Positions 53,428 through 61,580 of a stretch of DNA of 64,000 nt are shown one piece after another. A program made the position numbers and the translations under genes. Origin of the DNA: Methylorubrum suomiense (GTDB lineage: Bacteria; Pseudomonadota; Alphaproteobacteria; Rhizobiales; Beijerinckiaceae); the NCBI RefSeq assembly GCF_022179765.1, contig NZ_BPRE01000014.1:102554-166553 (forward strand), in the 5' to 3' direction. Within the stretch, counting starts at the first letter, position 1, and each line of letters opens with the position of its first letter. The notes under the pieces are model-generated. The model saw only the letters and a program-made list of their open reading frames with translations. It searched no databases and was not told the DNA's origin.

Positions 53428-54626
53428 GCGCCCGTATCCTCATCGTCCACAATCAGTATCAGATTCGCGGCGGTGAGGATGCCGTGGTGGAGCGCGAGGC
53501 CGCGGCCCTCGCCCGCGCGGGCTGCGCGGTCGAGACGCTGATCTTCTCCAACGACGACATCCAGGGGCCGGTCGATCGCCTGCGTGCGGCCGTCGAGGCA
53601 CCGCATGCCCGGCGCGGGATCCGGCGCGTGGTCGAAGCGGTGCGGCGCTTCCGGCCGGACGTGGTCCACGCCCACAACACCTTTCCGCTGGTCTCCCCCG
53701 GCATGCATGCCGCGGTGCGGGCGGAGGGGGTGGCTACGGTCCAGACGCTGCACAATTTCCGCCTGACCTGCGCGGGCGCCATGTTGATGCGCGACGGGCA
53801 GCCCTGCGAGACCTGCGTCACCGGTTCGCCCTACGCGGCGGTGCGGCACCGCTGCTACCGCGGCTCGCGGCTCGGCAGCCTCGCGGTCGCGCGGATGATC
53901 GACCGCCACCGCCGCATCGGCACCTGGACCCGCGATGTCGACGCCTTCGTCGCGCTGACCCCCTTCGCACGGGGCCGCTTCGTCGCGGCGGGCCTGCCAT
54001 CCGAGCGCATCGTGGTGAAGCCGAACGGTCTTCCCGATCCCGGCCCCCCCTCCGAGATCGCGCGGGACAGGATACTGTTCGCCGGGCGGCTCAGCCGCGA
54101 GAAGGGCGTCGAAATCCTGAAGGACGCGGCGGCCCGGCTCGGACGGACCATCGACGTCGCGGGCGAAGGCCCCCTACGCGGGACGCTGGACGGCGCACCG
54201 AATCTTGCCCTGCTCGGCAGCCTGCCCGGCACCGAGATCCAGGCGCGGATGGCCCGTGCCGCCGCCCTCGTGGTGCCCTCGCTCTGGTACGAGGGCCTGC
54301 CGATGGTGGTCGCCGAGGCTTACGCCGCCGGCACACCCGTGATCGCCTCGCGCATCGGCGCCCTCGCCGACCTCATCGAGGACGGCGTGACCGGCCTCCT
54401 CGTCACGCCCGGCGATCCGGCGGATCTGGCGCGGGCCATGGACCGTATCCTCGCCGATCCGTCGGCGGCCCGCCGGATGGGCCTCGCCGCGCGGGCAGCC
54501 TATCTGCGCGACTGGACCGAAGAGGCGACGACGGCCTCGCTTCTGGCCATTTACCGGCGCGCCTGCACCGCCCGCGCCGCCCTTCCCCTCCCCCTCTCGC
54601 CGTCCGTTCTGGAAATCGTCCGATGA
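53424..54626 (+). CDS. Glycosyltransferase family 4 protein
   Basis: A 400-residue GT-B glycosyltransferase. The N-terminal domain reads ILIVHNQYQIRGGEDAVVEREAAAL, typical of the GT4 subgroup with an RGGE motif, and contains VVHAHNTFPLVSPG. A cysteine-rich insert (RLTCAGAMLMRDGQPCETCV, then RHRCYRGS) resembles the zinc-like loop of capsule/EPS GT4 enzymes. The nucleotide-sugar site is ILFAGRLSREKGVEIL and the E-x7-E pattern is WYEGLPMVVAEAYAAGTPV. It is a retaining transferase using an activated sugar, possibly the GDP-fucose made by the upstream genes, to build a surface polysaccharide. ATGA overlaps at both ends show tight coupling. Confidence 0.9.
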   Translation: MSARILIVHNQYQIRGGEDAVVEREAAALARAGCAVETLIFSNDDIQGPVDRLRAAVEAPHARRGIRRVVEAVRRFRPDVVHAHNTFPLVSPGMHAAVRAEGVATVQTLHNFRLTCAGAMLMRDGQPCETCVTGSPYAAVRHRCYRGSRLGSLAVARMIDRHRRIGTWTRDVDAFVALTPFARGRFVAAGLPSERIVVKPNGLPDPGPPSEIARDRILFAGRLSREKGVEILKDAAARLGRTIDVAGEGPLRGTLDGAPNLALLGSLPGTEIQARMARAAALVVPSLWYEGLPMVVAEAYAAGTPVIASRIGALADLIEDGVTGLLVTPGDPADLARAMDRILADPSAARRMGLAARAAYLRDWTEEATTASLLAIYRRACTARAALPLPLSPSVLEIVR

Positions 54627-55426
54627 GCCACGACCCCGCGGTCGCCCGGTTCCGCCTCGCCGGCACCGGCATCTCCGCCATCGATATGAAGGGCCTGGTC
54701 GCCTCGATCCGGCGCCGCCTCGAATACGGGCGAACGCGGCCCGGCACCTTCGTGGTGTTCCGCGATGCCCATGGCATCGTGCGCGCCACCGAGGACGAGC
54801 GCCTGCGCGCCGCGCACGAGGCAGCGATGCTGGTCTGCCCGGATGGGCGCCCGCTCTACTGGCTCGGTCGCCTGCGCGGAATCGACGGCATCGGACAGGT
54901 GCCAGGCATCGAATCGGTCGAGGCCGTGTGCCGGGCCGGCCTTTCGGCGGGCTGGCGCCATTACTTCCTCGGCGGCGGCGAGGGCGTCGCGGGCGCGCTC
55001 GCGGAGACGATGGCGGCACGATTGCCGGGACTGCAGGTCGTCGGCGTCGAGACCCCCCCTTTTCGCCCGCTGGATGAGGTCGAGACCGCCGCCATGTACC
55101 GGCGCATCCGGACCTCGGGGGCGCAGATCCTCTGGATCGGACTCGGTACGCCGAAGCAGGAATTGTTCATGGCCGAGCATGCCCCGCACCTGCCCGGCAC
55201 CGTGGCGATGGGCGTCGGCGCCGCCTTCGACGTCCTGACGGGGCGCGTGCCGCGGGCACCGAAGGCGTTCCAGGTCATCGGCCTCGAATGGGCCTATCGC
55301 CTGCTGCGCGAGCCGCGCCGGCTGGCCGGTCGCTACATTCACACGATCCCGCGCTTCCTGGCCCTCGTGGCCGCCGATCGCCGTCATCGCCCGGCACATA
55401 TCGCGGAGAAGGTGCGGCACGGGTAA
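54623..55426 (+). CDS. WecG/TagA/CpsF-family glycosyltransferase (GT26)
   Basis: A 267-residue GT26 transferase. Diagnostic parts are AIDMKGLVASIRRRLEY, VVFRDAHGIVRATEDERLRAAHEAAMLVCPDGRPLYWLGRLRG, GWRHYFLGGGEGVAGALAE and the core TSGAQILWIGLGTPKQELFMAEH followed by LPGTVAMGVGAAFDVLTGRVPRAPK and the C-terminal GLEWAYRLLREPRRLAGRY. Members add N-acetylmannosaminuronate or related sugars to lipid-linked intermediates at the inner membrane. It overlaps the GT4 gene by four bases and is followed by a strong terminator, so it ends the operon. No Wzx/Wzy or polymerase genes are inside the window. Confidence 0.92.
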   Translation: MSHDPAVARFRLAGTGISAIDMKGLVASIRRRLEYGRTRPGTFVVFRDAHGIVRATEDERLRAAHEAAMLVCPDGRPLYWLGRLRGIDGIGQVPGIESVEAVCRAGLSAGWRHYFLGGGEGVAGALAETMAARLPGLQVVGVETPPFRPLDEVETAAMYRRIRTSGAQILWIGLGTPKQELFMAEHAPHLPGTVAMGVGAAFDVLTGRVPRAPKAFQVIGLEWAYRLLREPRRLAGRYIHTIPRFLALVAADRRHRPAHIAEKVRHG

Positions 55427-55480
55427 CGCCGTCGCCCCGTCCACGCACCCTCGTAGCCTCCTTCAGGGCTTCCTTTCCCC

Positions 55481-55511
55481 ATGCCCGCCGTCGGAGACGG
55501 TGGGCATTTTT
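55481..55511 (+). terminator. Intrinsic terminator of the fucose/glycosyltransferase operon
   Basis: A 12-base stem (ATGCCCGCCGTC / GACGGTGGGCAT, one G:T pair) with a 3-base loop, running into TTTTT. It separates the polysaccharide operon from the pqq promoter region. Confidence 0.88.
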
Positions 55512-55673
55512 GTTCGTCCTGCGGCGGGCGGCCGCGGGTCAGTTGAAAAACCCGATGCGGGGCAATGCCCTGAGAGTGATGTTGCGCCCGTAACGGCAGC
55601 CGCACAGGGGCGTCCGAGAAGGGAATTGGCAACATCGCTCACGTCTTCTTGGGAAAAAACGGCAATTTGGGTC

Positions 55674-55702
55674 TTGCGGGCGGAGCCGGACTGGGCGATA
55701 TA
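55674..55702 (+). promoter_or_regulatory. Promoter candidate for pqqA
   Basis: TTGCGG (55674-55679) and GATATA (55697-55702) are 17 bases apart in the 291-base region between the terminator and pqqA. A start near 55709 would give a leader of about 95 bases. A TATAAT closer to the gene (55780) lacks a -35 and would start inside the ribosome site. Confidence 0.4.
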
Positions 55703-55802
55703 CCTCCCGCGCTGAAAATCGGTGCACCGTCAGTATCTTACGATCTTCTTAGAGTGGTGATCGCGAGGCTCTGACGTCCTATAATTTTCGAGGAGAGACA
55801 CC

Positions 55803-55892
55803 ATGAAGTGGGCTGCCCCGGTCGTTTCCGAGATCTGCGTCGGCATGGAAGTCACGAGCTACGAGTCGGCTGAGATCGATACCTTCAACTAA
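55803..55892 (+). CDS. pqqA: PqqA, precursor peptide of pyrroloquinoline quinone
   Basis: A 29-residue peptide MKWAAPVVSEICVGMEVT followed by SYESAEIDTFN. The conserved Glu16 and Tyr20 in MEVTSYES are the residues cross-linked and excised to make PQQ. The sequence is essentially that of the M. extorquens PqqA. A GAGGAGAG ribosome site precedes the ATG. It is the first gene of pqqA-B-C/D-E; the surrounding signals suggest very strong expression of this peptide relative to the later genes, as is usual for PqqA. Confidence 0.97.
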   Translation: MKWAAPVVSEICVGMEVTSYESAEIDTFN

Positions 55893-55940
55893 GAAGGTCG
55901 GAGCTGGGCCTGGGCGATCGCGGACGAGCGGGTAGCTACC

Positions 55941-56840
55941 ATGCATGTCGTGATCCTCGGCTCGGCGGCGGGCGGCGGCGTTCCTCAGTGGAACTGCCGC
56001 TGCTCCATCTGTTCGCTGGCCTGGGCCGGTGATCCCAGGGTCAAGCCTCGCACGCAGTCGAGCATCGCGGTCTCCCCCGACGGGGAACGTTGGCTCCTGC
56101 TGAACGCGTCCCCCGACATCCGCCAGCAGATCCAGGCGAACCCGCAGATGCATCCGCGGGAGGGTCTGCGCCACTCGCCGATCCACGCCGTGCTGCTGAC
56201 CAACGGCGACGTCGATCACGTCGCGGGTCTTCTCACTCTGCGCGAGGGGCAAGCGTTCACCCTCTACGCCACGCCCGGCATCCTCGGCTCCGTTTCCGAG
56301 AACCGCGTCTTCGACGTGATGGCCGTCGACGTGGTGAAGCGGCAGACGATCTCGCTCAACGAGACCTTCGAGCCGGTGCCCGGCCTCAGGGTCACGCTGT
56401 TCTCCGTGCCCGGCAAGGTGCCGCTCTGGTTGGAGGATGCCTCGATGCAGATCGGGGCCGAGACCGAGACCACCGTGGGGACGATGATCGAGGCCGGGGG
56501 CAAGCGCCTCGCTTACATTCCCGGCTGCGCCCGGGTGACCGACGATCTCAAGACGCGCGTCGCGGGGGTCGATGCCTTGCTGTTCGACGGCACGGTGCTC
56601 GAAGACGACGACATGATCCGCTCCGGCGTCGGCACCAAGACCGGCTGGCGCATGGGCCATATCCAGATGAACGGTGAGAACGGTTCGATCACGTCCTTCG
56701 CCGATGTCGAGATCGGGCGGCGCGTCTTCGTTCACATCAACAACACCAATCCGGTCCTCGTCGAAGATTCGCCCGAGCGCGCGAGCGTCGAGGCACGGGA
56801 CTGGACCGTAGCCCATGACGGTCTGACGCTCGACCTCTGA
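55941..56840 (+). CDS. pqqB: PqqB, metallo-hydrolase-fold oxygenase of PQQ synthesis
   Basis: A 299-residue metallo-beta-lactamase-fold protein. The N-terminal GSAAGGGVPQWNCRCSICSLAW is a PqqB signature with cysteines that bind structural zinc. LLTNGDVDHVAGLLTLREG replaces the usual HxHxDH of the fold with the PqqB version, and GTVLEDDDMIRSGVGTKTGWRMGHIQM and VFVHINNTNPVL are conserved. Work on the family shows an iron-dependent hydroxylase acting on the Glu-Tyr intermediate. A perfect palindrome GGTAGCTACC abuts the ATG at 55931-55940 and could mask ribosome binding. Confidence 0.96.
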   Translation: MHVVILGSAAGGGVPQWNCRCSICSLAWAGDPRVKPRTQSSIAVSPDGERWLLLNASPDIRQQIQANPQMHPREGLRHSPIHAVLLTNGDVDHVAGLLTLREGQAFTLYATPGILGSVSENRVFDVMAVDVVKRQTISLNETFEPVPGLRVTLFSVPGKVPLWLEDASMQIGAETETTVGTMIEAGGKRLAYIPGCARVTDDLKTRVAGVDALLFDGTVLEDDDMIRSGVGTKTGWRMGHIQMNGENGSITSFADVEIGRRVFVHINNTNPVLVEDSPERASVEARDWTVAHDGLTLDL

Positions 56841-56894
56841 GCCGAAGTGGGCGGTGCTGGGCCTGGAAGTTTGGGCCCCGATCTAATATATTTT

Positions 56895-56911
56895 GCACGA
56901 TACAATCGTGC
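56895..56911. promoter_or_regulatory. AT-rich palindrome between pqqB and pqqC/D
   Basis: GCACGAT / ATCGTGC with a 3-base centre in a strikingly AT-rich patch (TAATATATTTT just upstream) inside the 157-base gap. No T-run follows, so a protein-binding site or RNA hairpin is likelier than a terminator. Such a long gap with a symmetric element is unusual inside this otherwise overlapping operon. Confidence 0.45.
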
Positions 56912-56997
56912 GGTGGCCGTCCTGTCCTTCGAGGACCCGGTTGCCCATTTTAAAAAAGCTCCAGGAAACGCGACCAAGCCGGGGAGAGTCCGACGCC

Positions 56998-58074
56998 ATG
57001 ACCGCCCAATTTCCGCCCCCCGTCCCTGAAGCCGAGCAGCGGCTGTTGAGCCACGAGGAGCTCGAGACGGCGCTCCGCGATATCGGCGCCCGCCGCTATC
57101 ACAACCTGCACCCGTTCCACCGCCTGCTGCATGACGGCAAGCTGTCGAAGGATCAGGTTCGGGCCTGGGCACTCAACCGCTACTATTATCAGGCGATGAT
57201 CCCGGTGAAGGACGCGGCGGTGCTCGCCCGCCTGCCGGACGCACAGCTGCGCCGCATCTGGCGTCAGCGCATCGTCGATCACGATGGCGACCACGAGGGC
57301 GACGGCGGCATCGAGCGCTGGCTGAAGCTGGCGGAAGGGGTGGGATTCGAACGCGAGTACATCCTGTCCACGAAGGGCATCCTTTCGGCGACGCGCTTCT
57401 CGGTCGATGCCTATGTGCATTTCGTCTCGGAGCGGTCCCTGCTGGAGGCCATCGCCTCCTCGCTCACCGAGATGTTCTCGCCGACGATCATCTCGGAGCG
57501 CGTCGCCGGGATGCTGAAGAATTACGACTTCATCACCAAGGAGACCTTGGCTTATTTCGACAAGCGTCTCACCCAGGCGCCGCGCGACGCCGACTTCGCG
57601 CTCGACTACGTGAAGCGGCACGCCACCACGCCGGAGCTGCAGCGCGCCGCCATGGCCGCGCTGACCTTCAAGTGCAACGTGCTGTGGACGCAGCTCGACG
57701 CCCTGTATTTCTCCTATGTGGCACCGGGCATGATCCCGCCGGATGCGTGGCAGCCGGGCGAGGGCCTCGTCTCGGAGGGTAGCCCGGCGGGGGCGCCCGC
57801 TCCCTTCCAGGGTGGCGACGTGCCGCGGCTGCCACGGGGCGTGCGCCTGCGTTTCGATGAGGTGCGCGACAAGCACGTCCTGCTCGCGCCCGAGCGCACC
57901 TTCGACCTCGACGACAACGCGGTCGCGGTCCTCAAGCTGGTCGACGGCACGAGCAGCGTGTCGCAGATCGCCCGGACTCTCGGCGAAACCTACGACGCCG
58001 ATCCGGCCGTCATCGAAGCCGACATCCTGGTGATGCTGGCCGGCCTCGCACAGAAAAGGGTCCTGGAGCGATGA
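56998..58074 (+). CDS. pqqCD: Fused PqqC/D protein
   Basis: A 358-residue fusion. Residues 1 to about 250 are PqqC, the cofactorless oxidase that closes the ring of AHQQ to PQQ (HNLHPFHRLLHDGKLSKDQVRAWALNRYYYQAMIPVKDA; RIVDHDGDHEGDGGIERW; MFSPTIISERVAGM; KCNVLWTQLDALYFSY). An Ala/Pro-rich linker (EGSPAGAPAPFQGG) leads to PqqD (about 270-358), the PqqA-binding chaperone with PRLPRGVRLRFDEVRDKHVLLAPER and a winged-helix-like end. The pqqC/D fusion is characteristic of M. extorquens and relatives. ATG 56998 follows GGGGAGAG. The stop overlaps pqqE by four bases. Confidence 0.97.
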   Translation: MTAQFPPPVPEAEQRLLSHEELETALRDIGARRYHNLHPFHRLLHDGKLSKDQVRAWALNRYYYQAMIPVKDAAVLARLPDAQLRRIWRQRIVDHDGDHEGDGGIERWLKLAEGVGFEREYILSTKGILSATRFSVDAYVHFVSERSLLEAIASSLTEMFSPTIISERVAGMLKNYDFITKETLAYFDKRLTQAPRDADFALDYVKRHATTPELQRAAMAALTFKCNVLWTQLDALYFSYVAPGMIPPDAWQPGEGLVSEGSPAGAPAPFQGGDVPRLPRGVRLRFDEVRDKHVLLAPERTFDLDDNAVAVLKLVDGTSSVSQIARTLGETYDADPAVIEADILVMLAGLAQKRVLER

Positions 58075-59225
58075 ACGCACCGACGCCCGGCCTCTCCCCC
58101 AGCGAAGTGATCCCGGCGCCGGTGGGTCTGCTCGCAGAGCTGACCCATCGCTGCCCGCTCCGCTGCCCCTATTGCTCGAATCCGCTCGAACTCGACCGAC
58201 GCTCGGCCGAGCTCGACACGGCGACGTGGCTGCGGGTGCTGACCGAGGCGGCGTCCCTGGGCGTGCTCCACGTCCATCTCTCGGGCGGCGAGCCGACCGC
58301 CCGCCAGGACATCGTCGAGATCACGGCCAAATGCGCCGAACTCGGTCTCTACTCGAACCTGATCACCTCCGGGGTCGGCGGTGCCCTGGGCAAGCTCGAC
58401 GCGCTCTACGATGCCGGGCTCGACCACGTGCAGCTCTCTGTTCAGGGCGTCGATGCCAAGAACGCCGAGAAGATCGGCGGCCTCAAGAACGCCCAGCCGC
58501 AGAAGATGCAGTTCGCCGCCCGCGTCACGGAGCTCGGCCTGCCGCTGACGCTGAACTCGGTGATCCACCGCGGCAATATCCACGAGGTACCGGGCTTCAT
58601 CGACCTTGCGGTCAAGCTCGGCGCCAAGCGACTGGAAGTGGCCCATACGCAGTATTACGGCTGGGCCTACGTCAATCGCGCCTCGTTGATGCCCGACAAG
58701 CGCCAGGTCGACGAGTCGATCCGCATCGTCGAGGCCGCGCGCGAGCGGCTGAAAGGCCAGCTCGTCATCGACCTCGTGGTGCCGGATTACTACGCCAAGT
58801 ATCCGAAGGCCTGCGCGGGCGGCTGGGGCCGCAAGCTGATGAATGTCACGCCCCAGGGCAAGGTGCTGCCCTGCCACGCCGCCGAGACCATCCCCGGCCT
58901 CGAGTTCTGGTACGTGAACGACCACTCGCTCGGCGACATCTGGGCGAAGTCGCCGGCCTTCGCCGCCTATCGTGGCACCTCCTGGATGAAGGAGCCCTGC
59001 CGCTCCTGCGACCGGCGGGAGAAGGATTGGGGCGGCTGCCGCTGCCAGGCCTTGGCGCTCACGGGCGATGCCGCCAACACCGATCCGGCCTGCTCGCTCT
59101 CGCCCCTGCACTCGAAAATGCGCGATCTTGCCACCGAAGAGGCTGCCGAGAACCCGCCGGACTATATATACCGCACCATCGGGACGAATGTGCAAAGTCC
59201 TTTGACCGAGAAGGCACCCCTTTGA
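58071..59225 (+). CDS. pqqE: PqqE, radical SAM enzyme of PQQ synthesis
   Basis: A 384-residue radical SAM/SPASM protein. The SAM cluster cysteines are Cys28, Cys32 and Cys35 in HRCPLRCPYCSNP; HVHLSGGEPTARQDIVEI is the SAM-binding GGE; and the SPASM cysteines are in PKACAGGWGR, VLPCHAA, EPCRSCDRREKDWGGCRCQA and DPACSLSP. It forms the Glu-Tyr C-C bond in PqqA held by PqqD. Starts at ATG 58071 inside the pqqC/D stop. The stop overlaps a TTG start of the next gene, so expression runs on without a break. Confidence 0.97.
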   Translation: MNAPTPGLSPSEVIPAPVGLLAELTHRCPLRCPYCSNPLELDRRSAELDTATWLRVLTEAASLGVLHVHLSGGEPTARQDIVEITAKCAELGLYSNLITSGVGGALGKLDALYDAGLDHVQLSVQGVDAKNAEKIGGLKNAQPQKMQFAARVTELGLPLTLNSVIHRGNIHEVPGFIDLAVKLGAKRLEVAHTQYYGWAYVNRASLMPDKRQVDESIRIVEAARERLKGQLVIDLVVPDYYAKYPKACAGGWGRKLMNVTPQGKVLPCHAAETIPGLEFWYVNDHSLGDIWAKSPAFAAYRGTSWMKEPCRSCDRREKDWGGCRCQALALTGDAANTDPACSLSPLHSKMRDLATEEAAENPPDYIYRTIGTNVQSPLTEKAPL

Positions 59226-59941
59226 ACCGTACCCTCCTGCTGGCCGCGCTCGCCGCGGCTTCCCTGACCGTGACCGCCGCGCGGGCGGCTCCCGACGCTG
59301 CCCCCCCCGCGCCGACCCCGGTCGCGACCGATGCCACGACGCCGAGTGCGGGCGATCTGCTGTTCGAGCGGCCGCAGATGAAGAACACGGCGCCGGGCAG
59401 CACGATCACCTACGATTACCTGCGCCGCAGCGGCATCGTGCGCGGTCCCTACGGCCCGCCGATCAGCGACGAGATCAAGTTCACGATCGAGCCGGGCAAG
59501 AGCGCCGAGAGCCGCGACGTGCGGGTCCAGATGTTCTCCGGCGGCAACCGCATTCCGGCGGGGCCGTTCGTGGACATGCCGGGCAATCCCGTGCTGAGCC
59601 TGTTCCTCGAGAACCATCTCAAGGGATTGGCCGGACTTCTGGAAGCCAATCCGCGTTATCTCAAGAATGCCATCCGCAAGGGTATGCGCGAGAAGGCCAC
59701 GATCACGAAGACCGAGGTCGAGTTCAAGGGCCGCAAGGTCGAGGGTTGGCGCATCGAGATGCAGCCCTTCGTCGGCGACCCTCTGACCGACCGCATGCGC
59801 GGCTTCGACAATCTCACCTACACCTTCGTCACGTCGCCGGACGTGCCGGGCGAGATCGTCTCGATCCAAGCCCGTGCCACCAAGCCGGATGGCGGCGAAC
59901 TCCTCGAAGAGAGGCTCGATTATGACCAGAAGGATTCCTGA
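59222..59941 (+). CDS. Exported protein of unknown function coupled to pqqE
   Basis: A 239-residue protein with a signal peptide (RTLLLAALAAASLTVTAARA, cleavage at ARA-APD) and a mature beta-rich domain: APGSTITYDYLRRSGIVRG, DEIKFTIEPGK, FVDMPGNPVLSLFLENHLKGLAGLL and KVEGWRIEMQPFVGDPLTDRM. The pattern of long strands with a PGNPVLxxFLE helix recurs in exported proteins of methylotrophic alphaproteobacteria. The frame begins with TTG 59222, overlapping the pqqE stop (TTGA) with GAGAAGG in front. Its place directly behind pqqE, and the next exported gene overlapping its end, suggest work with PQQ or PQQ enzymes in the periplasm. I recall similar genes behind pqq in M. extorquens, but no function can be read from sequence. 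Confidence 0.75.
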   Translation: MNRTLLLAALAAASLTVTAARAAPDAAPPAPTPVATDATTPSAGDLLFERPQMKNTAPGSTITYDYLRRSGIVRGPYGPPISDEIKFTIEPGKSAESRDVRVQMFSGGNRIPAGPFVDMPGNPVLSLFLENHLKGLAGLLEANPRYLKNAIRKGMREKATITKTEVEFKGRKVEGWRIEMQPFVGDPLTDRMRGFDNLTYTFVTSPDVPGEIVSIQARATKPDGGELLEERLDYDQKDS

Positions 59942-60284
59942 GGCCCTCGCCGCGGCTCTGCTGGCTGCGGTTCTGGCGGCTCCGGCCCAGGCCGAGGAAA
60001 ACGATTACCCGACGGATGCCCGCGCCGATTACGTGTTCGGTTGCATGGCCGCCAACGGGCAGACCCGCGAGGCGCTGGAGAAGTGCTCCTGCTCCCTCGA
60101 CGCGATGGCCGCGATCCTGCCTTACGACAAGTACGTGCAGGCCTCGACCATCCTGTCGATGCGTCAGGGCATCGGCCAGCGCACCACCGCGTTCAAATCG
60201 ACCAAGATGTTCGATGACCGCGTCGCCGATCTCCGCCGCGCCCAGGCCGAGGCCGAGATCCGTTGTTATCGCGGCGCGAGCTGA
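59922..60284 (+). CDS. Small exported Cys-containing protein, overlaps the previous gene
   Basis: A 120-residue protein with a signal peptide (ALAAALLAAVLAAPAQA, cleavage at AQA-EEN). The mature part contains YVFGCMAANGQTREALEKCSCSLDAMAAILPYDKYVQA and ends IRCYRGAS; the spaced cysteines (C, CxC, C) suggest two disulfides in a small helical fold. The pattern occurs in other Rhizobiales exported proteins without assigned role. ATG 59922 with GAGAGG lies 20 bases inside the previous gene, so the two are translated together behind pqqE. Possibly a periplasmic helper in methanol oxidation; unproven. Confidence 0.75.
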   Translation: MTRRIPEALAAALLAAVLAAPAQAEENDYPTDARADYVFGCMAANGQTREALEKCSCSLDAMAAILPYDKYVQASTILSMRQGIGQRTTAFKSTKMFDDRVADLRRAQAEAEIRCYRGAS

Positions 60285-60364
60285 AACCGTCCGCGCCGGG
60301 GGCTGGTCTCCCGGCGCCCGAGAGGCTAGGCCCGGCCGGCCCCGATGTATTCGAACCCGGTCCG

Positions 60365-61219
60365 ATGTCCGCCACTTCCCCTCCGACGAGCCGCCTGACG
60401 GCGTTGCTGCCCGATCTGGGGCGGCGCACCTTGGTGATGGGCATCCTCAACGTCACCCCGGACTCGTTCTCGGACGGAGGCCGGTTCGAAGGCGTCGAGG
60501 CGGCCCGCCGGCAGGCTGACACGTTGGTCGCCGAGGGTGCTCAGATCCTCGATATCGGCGGGGAATCGACCCGGCCCGGCCATGTGCCGATCTCGGCCGA
60601 GGAGGAGCAGGCCCGGGTCCTGCCGGTCATCGCAGCGCTCGCGCCGCATCTGGCCGTCCCGATCTCCATCGACACCTACAAGGCCTCGACGGCCGAGGCT
60701 GCATTGAGGGCGGGCGCAGCCCTCGTCAACGATGTCTGGGGCCTGCAGCGGGAGCCCGACATCGCCCGGGTGGCCGCCGCGCACGGCGCCCCCGTCATCG
60801 TCATGCACAATCGTGAGACGATCGACCCGAGCCTCGACATCGTCGAGGACATGAAGCGGTTCTTCGCCCGCTCCCTCGACATCGCCCGCTGCGCCGGCAT
60901 TCCGGACGCCGACATAGTGCTCGATCCCGGCATCGGCTTCGGCAAGAGCTGGGATCAGCATCTGGAGGCGCTGCGGCGCCTGCCCGAGATCCGTGCACTC
61001 GGGTTCCCGCTCCTGGTCGGCGTCTCCCGCAAGAGCCTGCTGGGACGGCTGCACGATCGGGAGACGGCGCCGCGGGATCGTCTGATCGGGTCGATCAGCG
61101 CCCATGTGCTGGCCGGCACCCTCGGCGCCGACATCGTCCGAGTTCACGACGTCGCGCAGCATATCGAGGCGCTGCACGTGCTCGACGCGGTGATGCGTCC
61201 GGAATCCGCGCGTGGCTGA
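60365..61219 (+). CDS. folP: Dihydropteroate synthase
   Basis: A 284-residue TIM-barrel enzyme. VMGILNVTPDSFSDGG is the pABA/pterin-binding loop 1 and ILDIGGESTRPGH loop 2. Further conserved parts are ISIDTYKASTAEAALRAGA, VNDVWGLQ, IVMHNRE, VLDPGIGFGKSWDQHLEAL and the SRKSLLGRL segment. It joins pABA to the pterin pyrophosphate for folate. It is the first of folP-folB-folK, 80 bases after the small exported gene, so it may share the pqq transcript. ATG 60365 is the first ATG before the conserved core. Confidence 0.96.
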   Translation: MSATSPPTSRLTALLPDLGRRTLVMGILNVTPDSFSDGGRFEGVEAARRQADTLVAEGAQILDIGGESTRPGHVPISAEEEQARVLPVIAALAPHLAVPISIDTYKASTAEAALRAGAALVNDVWGLQREPDIARVAAAHGAPVIVMHNRETIDPSLDIVEDMKRFFARSLDIARCAGIPDADIVLDPGIGFGKSWDQHLEALRRLPEIRALGFPLLVGVSRKSLLGRLHDRETAPRDRLIGSISAHVLAGTLGADIVRVHDVAQHIEALHVLDAVMRPESARG

Positions 61220-61580
61220 CCGCATCCTCGTCCACCGCCTCGCGGTCTTCGCCCGCCACGGCGTCCTGCCGGAGGAGGAGCGGCTCGGCCAGCGCTTCTA
61301 CATCTCGCTCGAATGCCGCCTCGACCTCTCCGAGGCCGGGCGAAGCGACGATGTGGCCACGACCGTGAGCTACGCCGATCTCGCACAGATCGCCGTCGAG
61401 ACCGCCACCGAGCGGCGCTTCGCGCTCATCGAAGCCCTGGCCGAGGCCATCGCCGAGACCTGCCTCGCCCGGTTTTCACGGATCGAGGCGATCCGGGTCC
61501 GGATCGACAAGCCGAGCGCCCCGATCCCGGCGATCCTCGATTACGCTGCGATTGAGATCGAGCGGGAGCGCCGCACATGA
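61212..61580 (+). CDS. folB: Dihydroneopterin aldolase
   Basis: A 122-residue FolB. It has RILVHRLAVFARHGVLPEEERLGQRFYISLECRLDL (catalytic region), TVSYADLAQIAVETATERRFALIEALAEAIAETCL and VRIDKPSAPIPAILDYAAIEI. It cleaves dihydroneopterin to the pterin alcohol used by FolK and FolP. The GTG at 61212 overlaps folP by eight bases, and its end overlaps folK by four. Confidence 0.95.
   Translation: MADRILVHRLAVFARHGVLPEEERLGQRFYISLECRLDLSEAGRSDDVATTVSYADLAQIAVETATERRFALIEALAEAIAETCLARFSRIEAIRVRIDKPSAPIPAILDYAAIEIERERRT

Noticed and set aside
55780..55785. TATAAT 18 bases before the pqqA ATG
   Set aside because: No -35 at a suitable distance and a start there would remove part of the ribosome site; the TTGCGG-17-GATATA pair upstream fits better.
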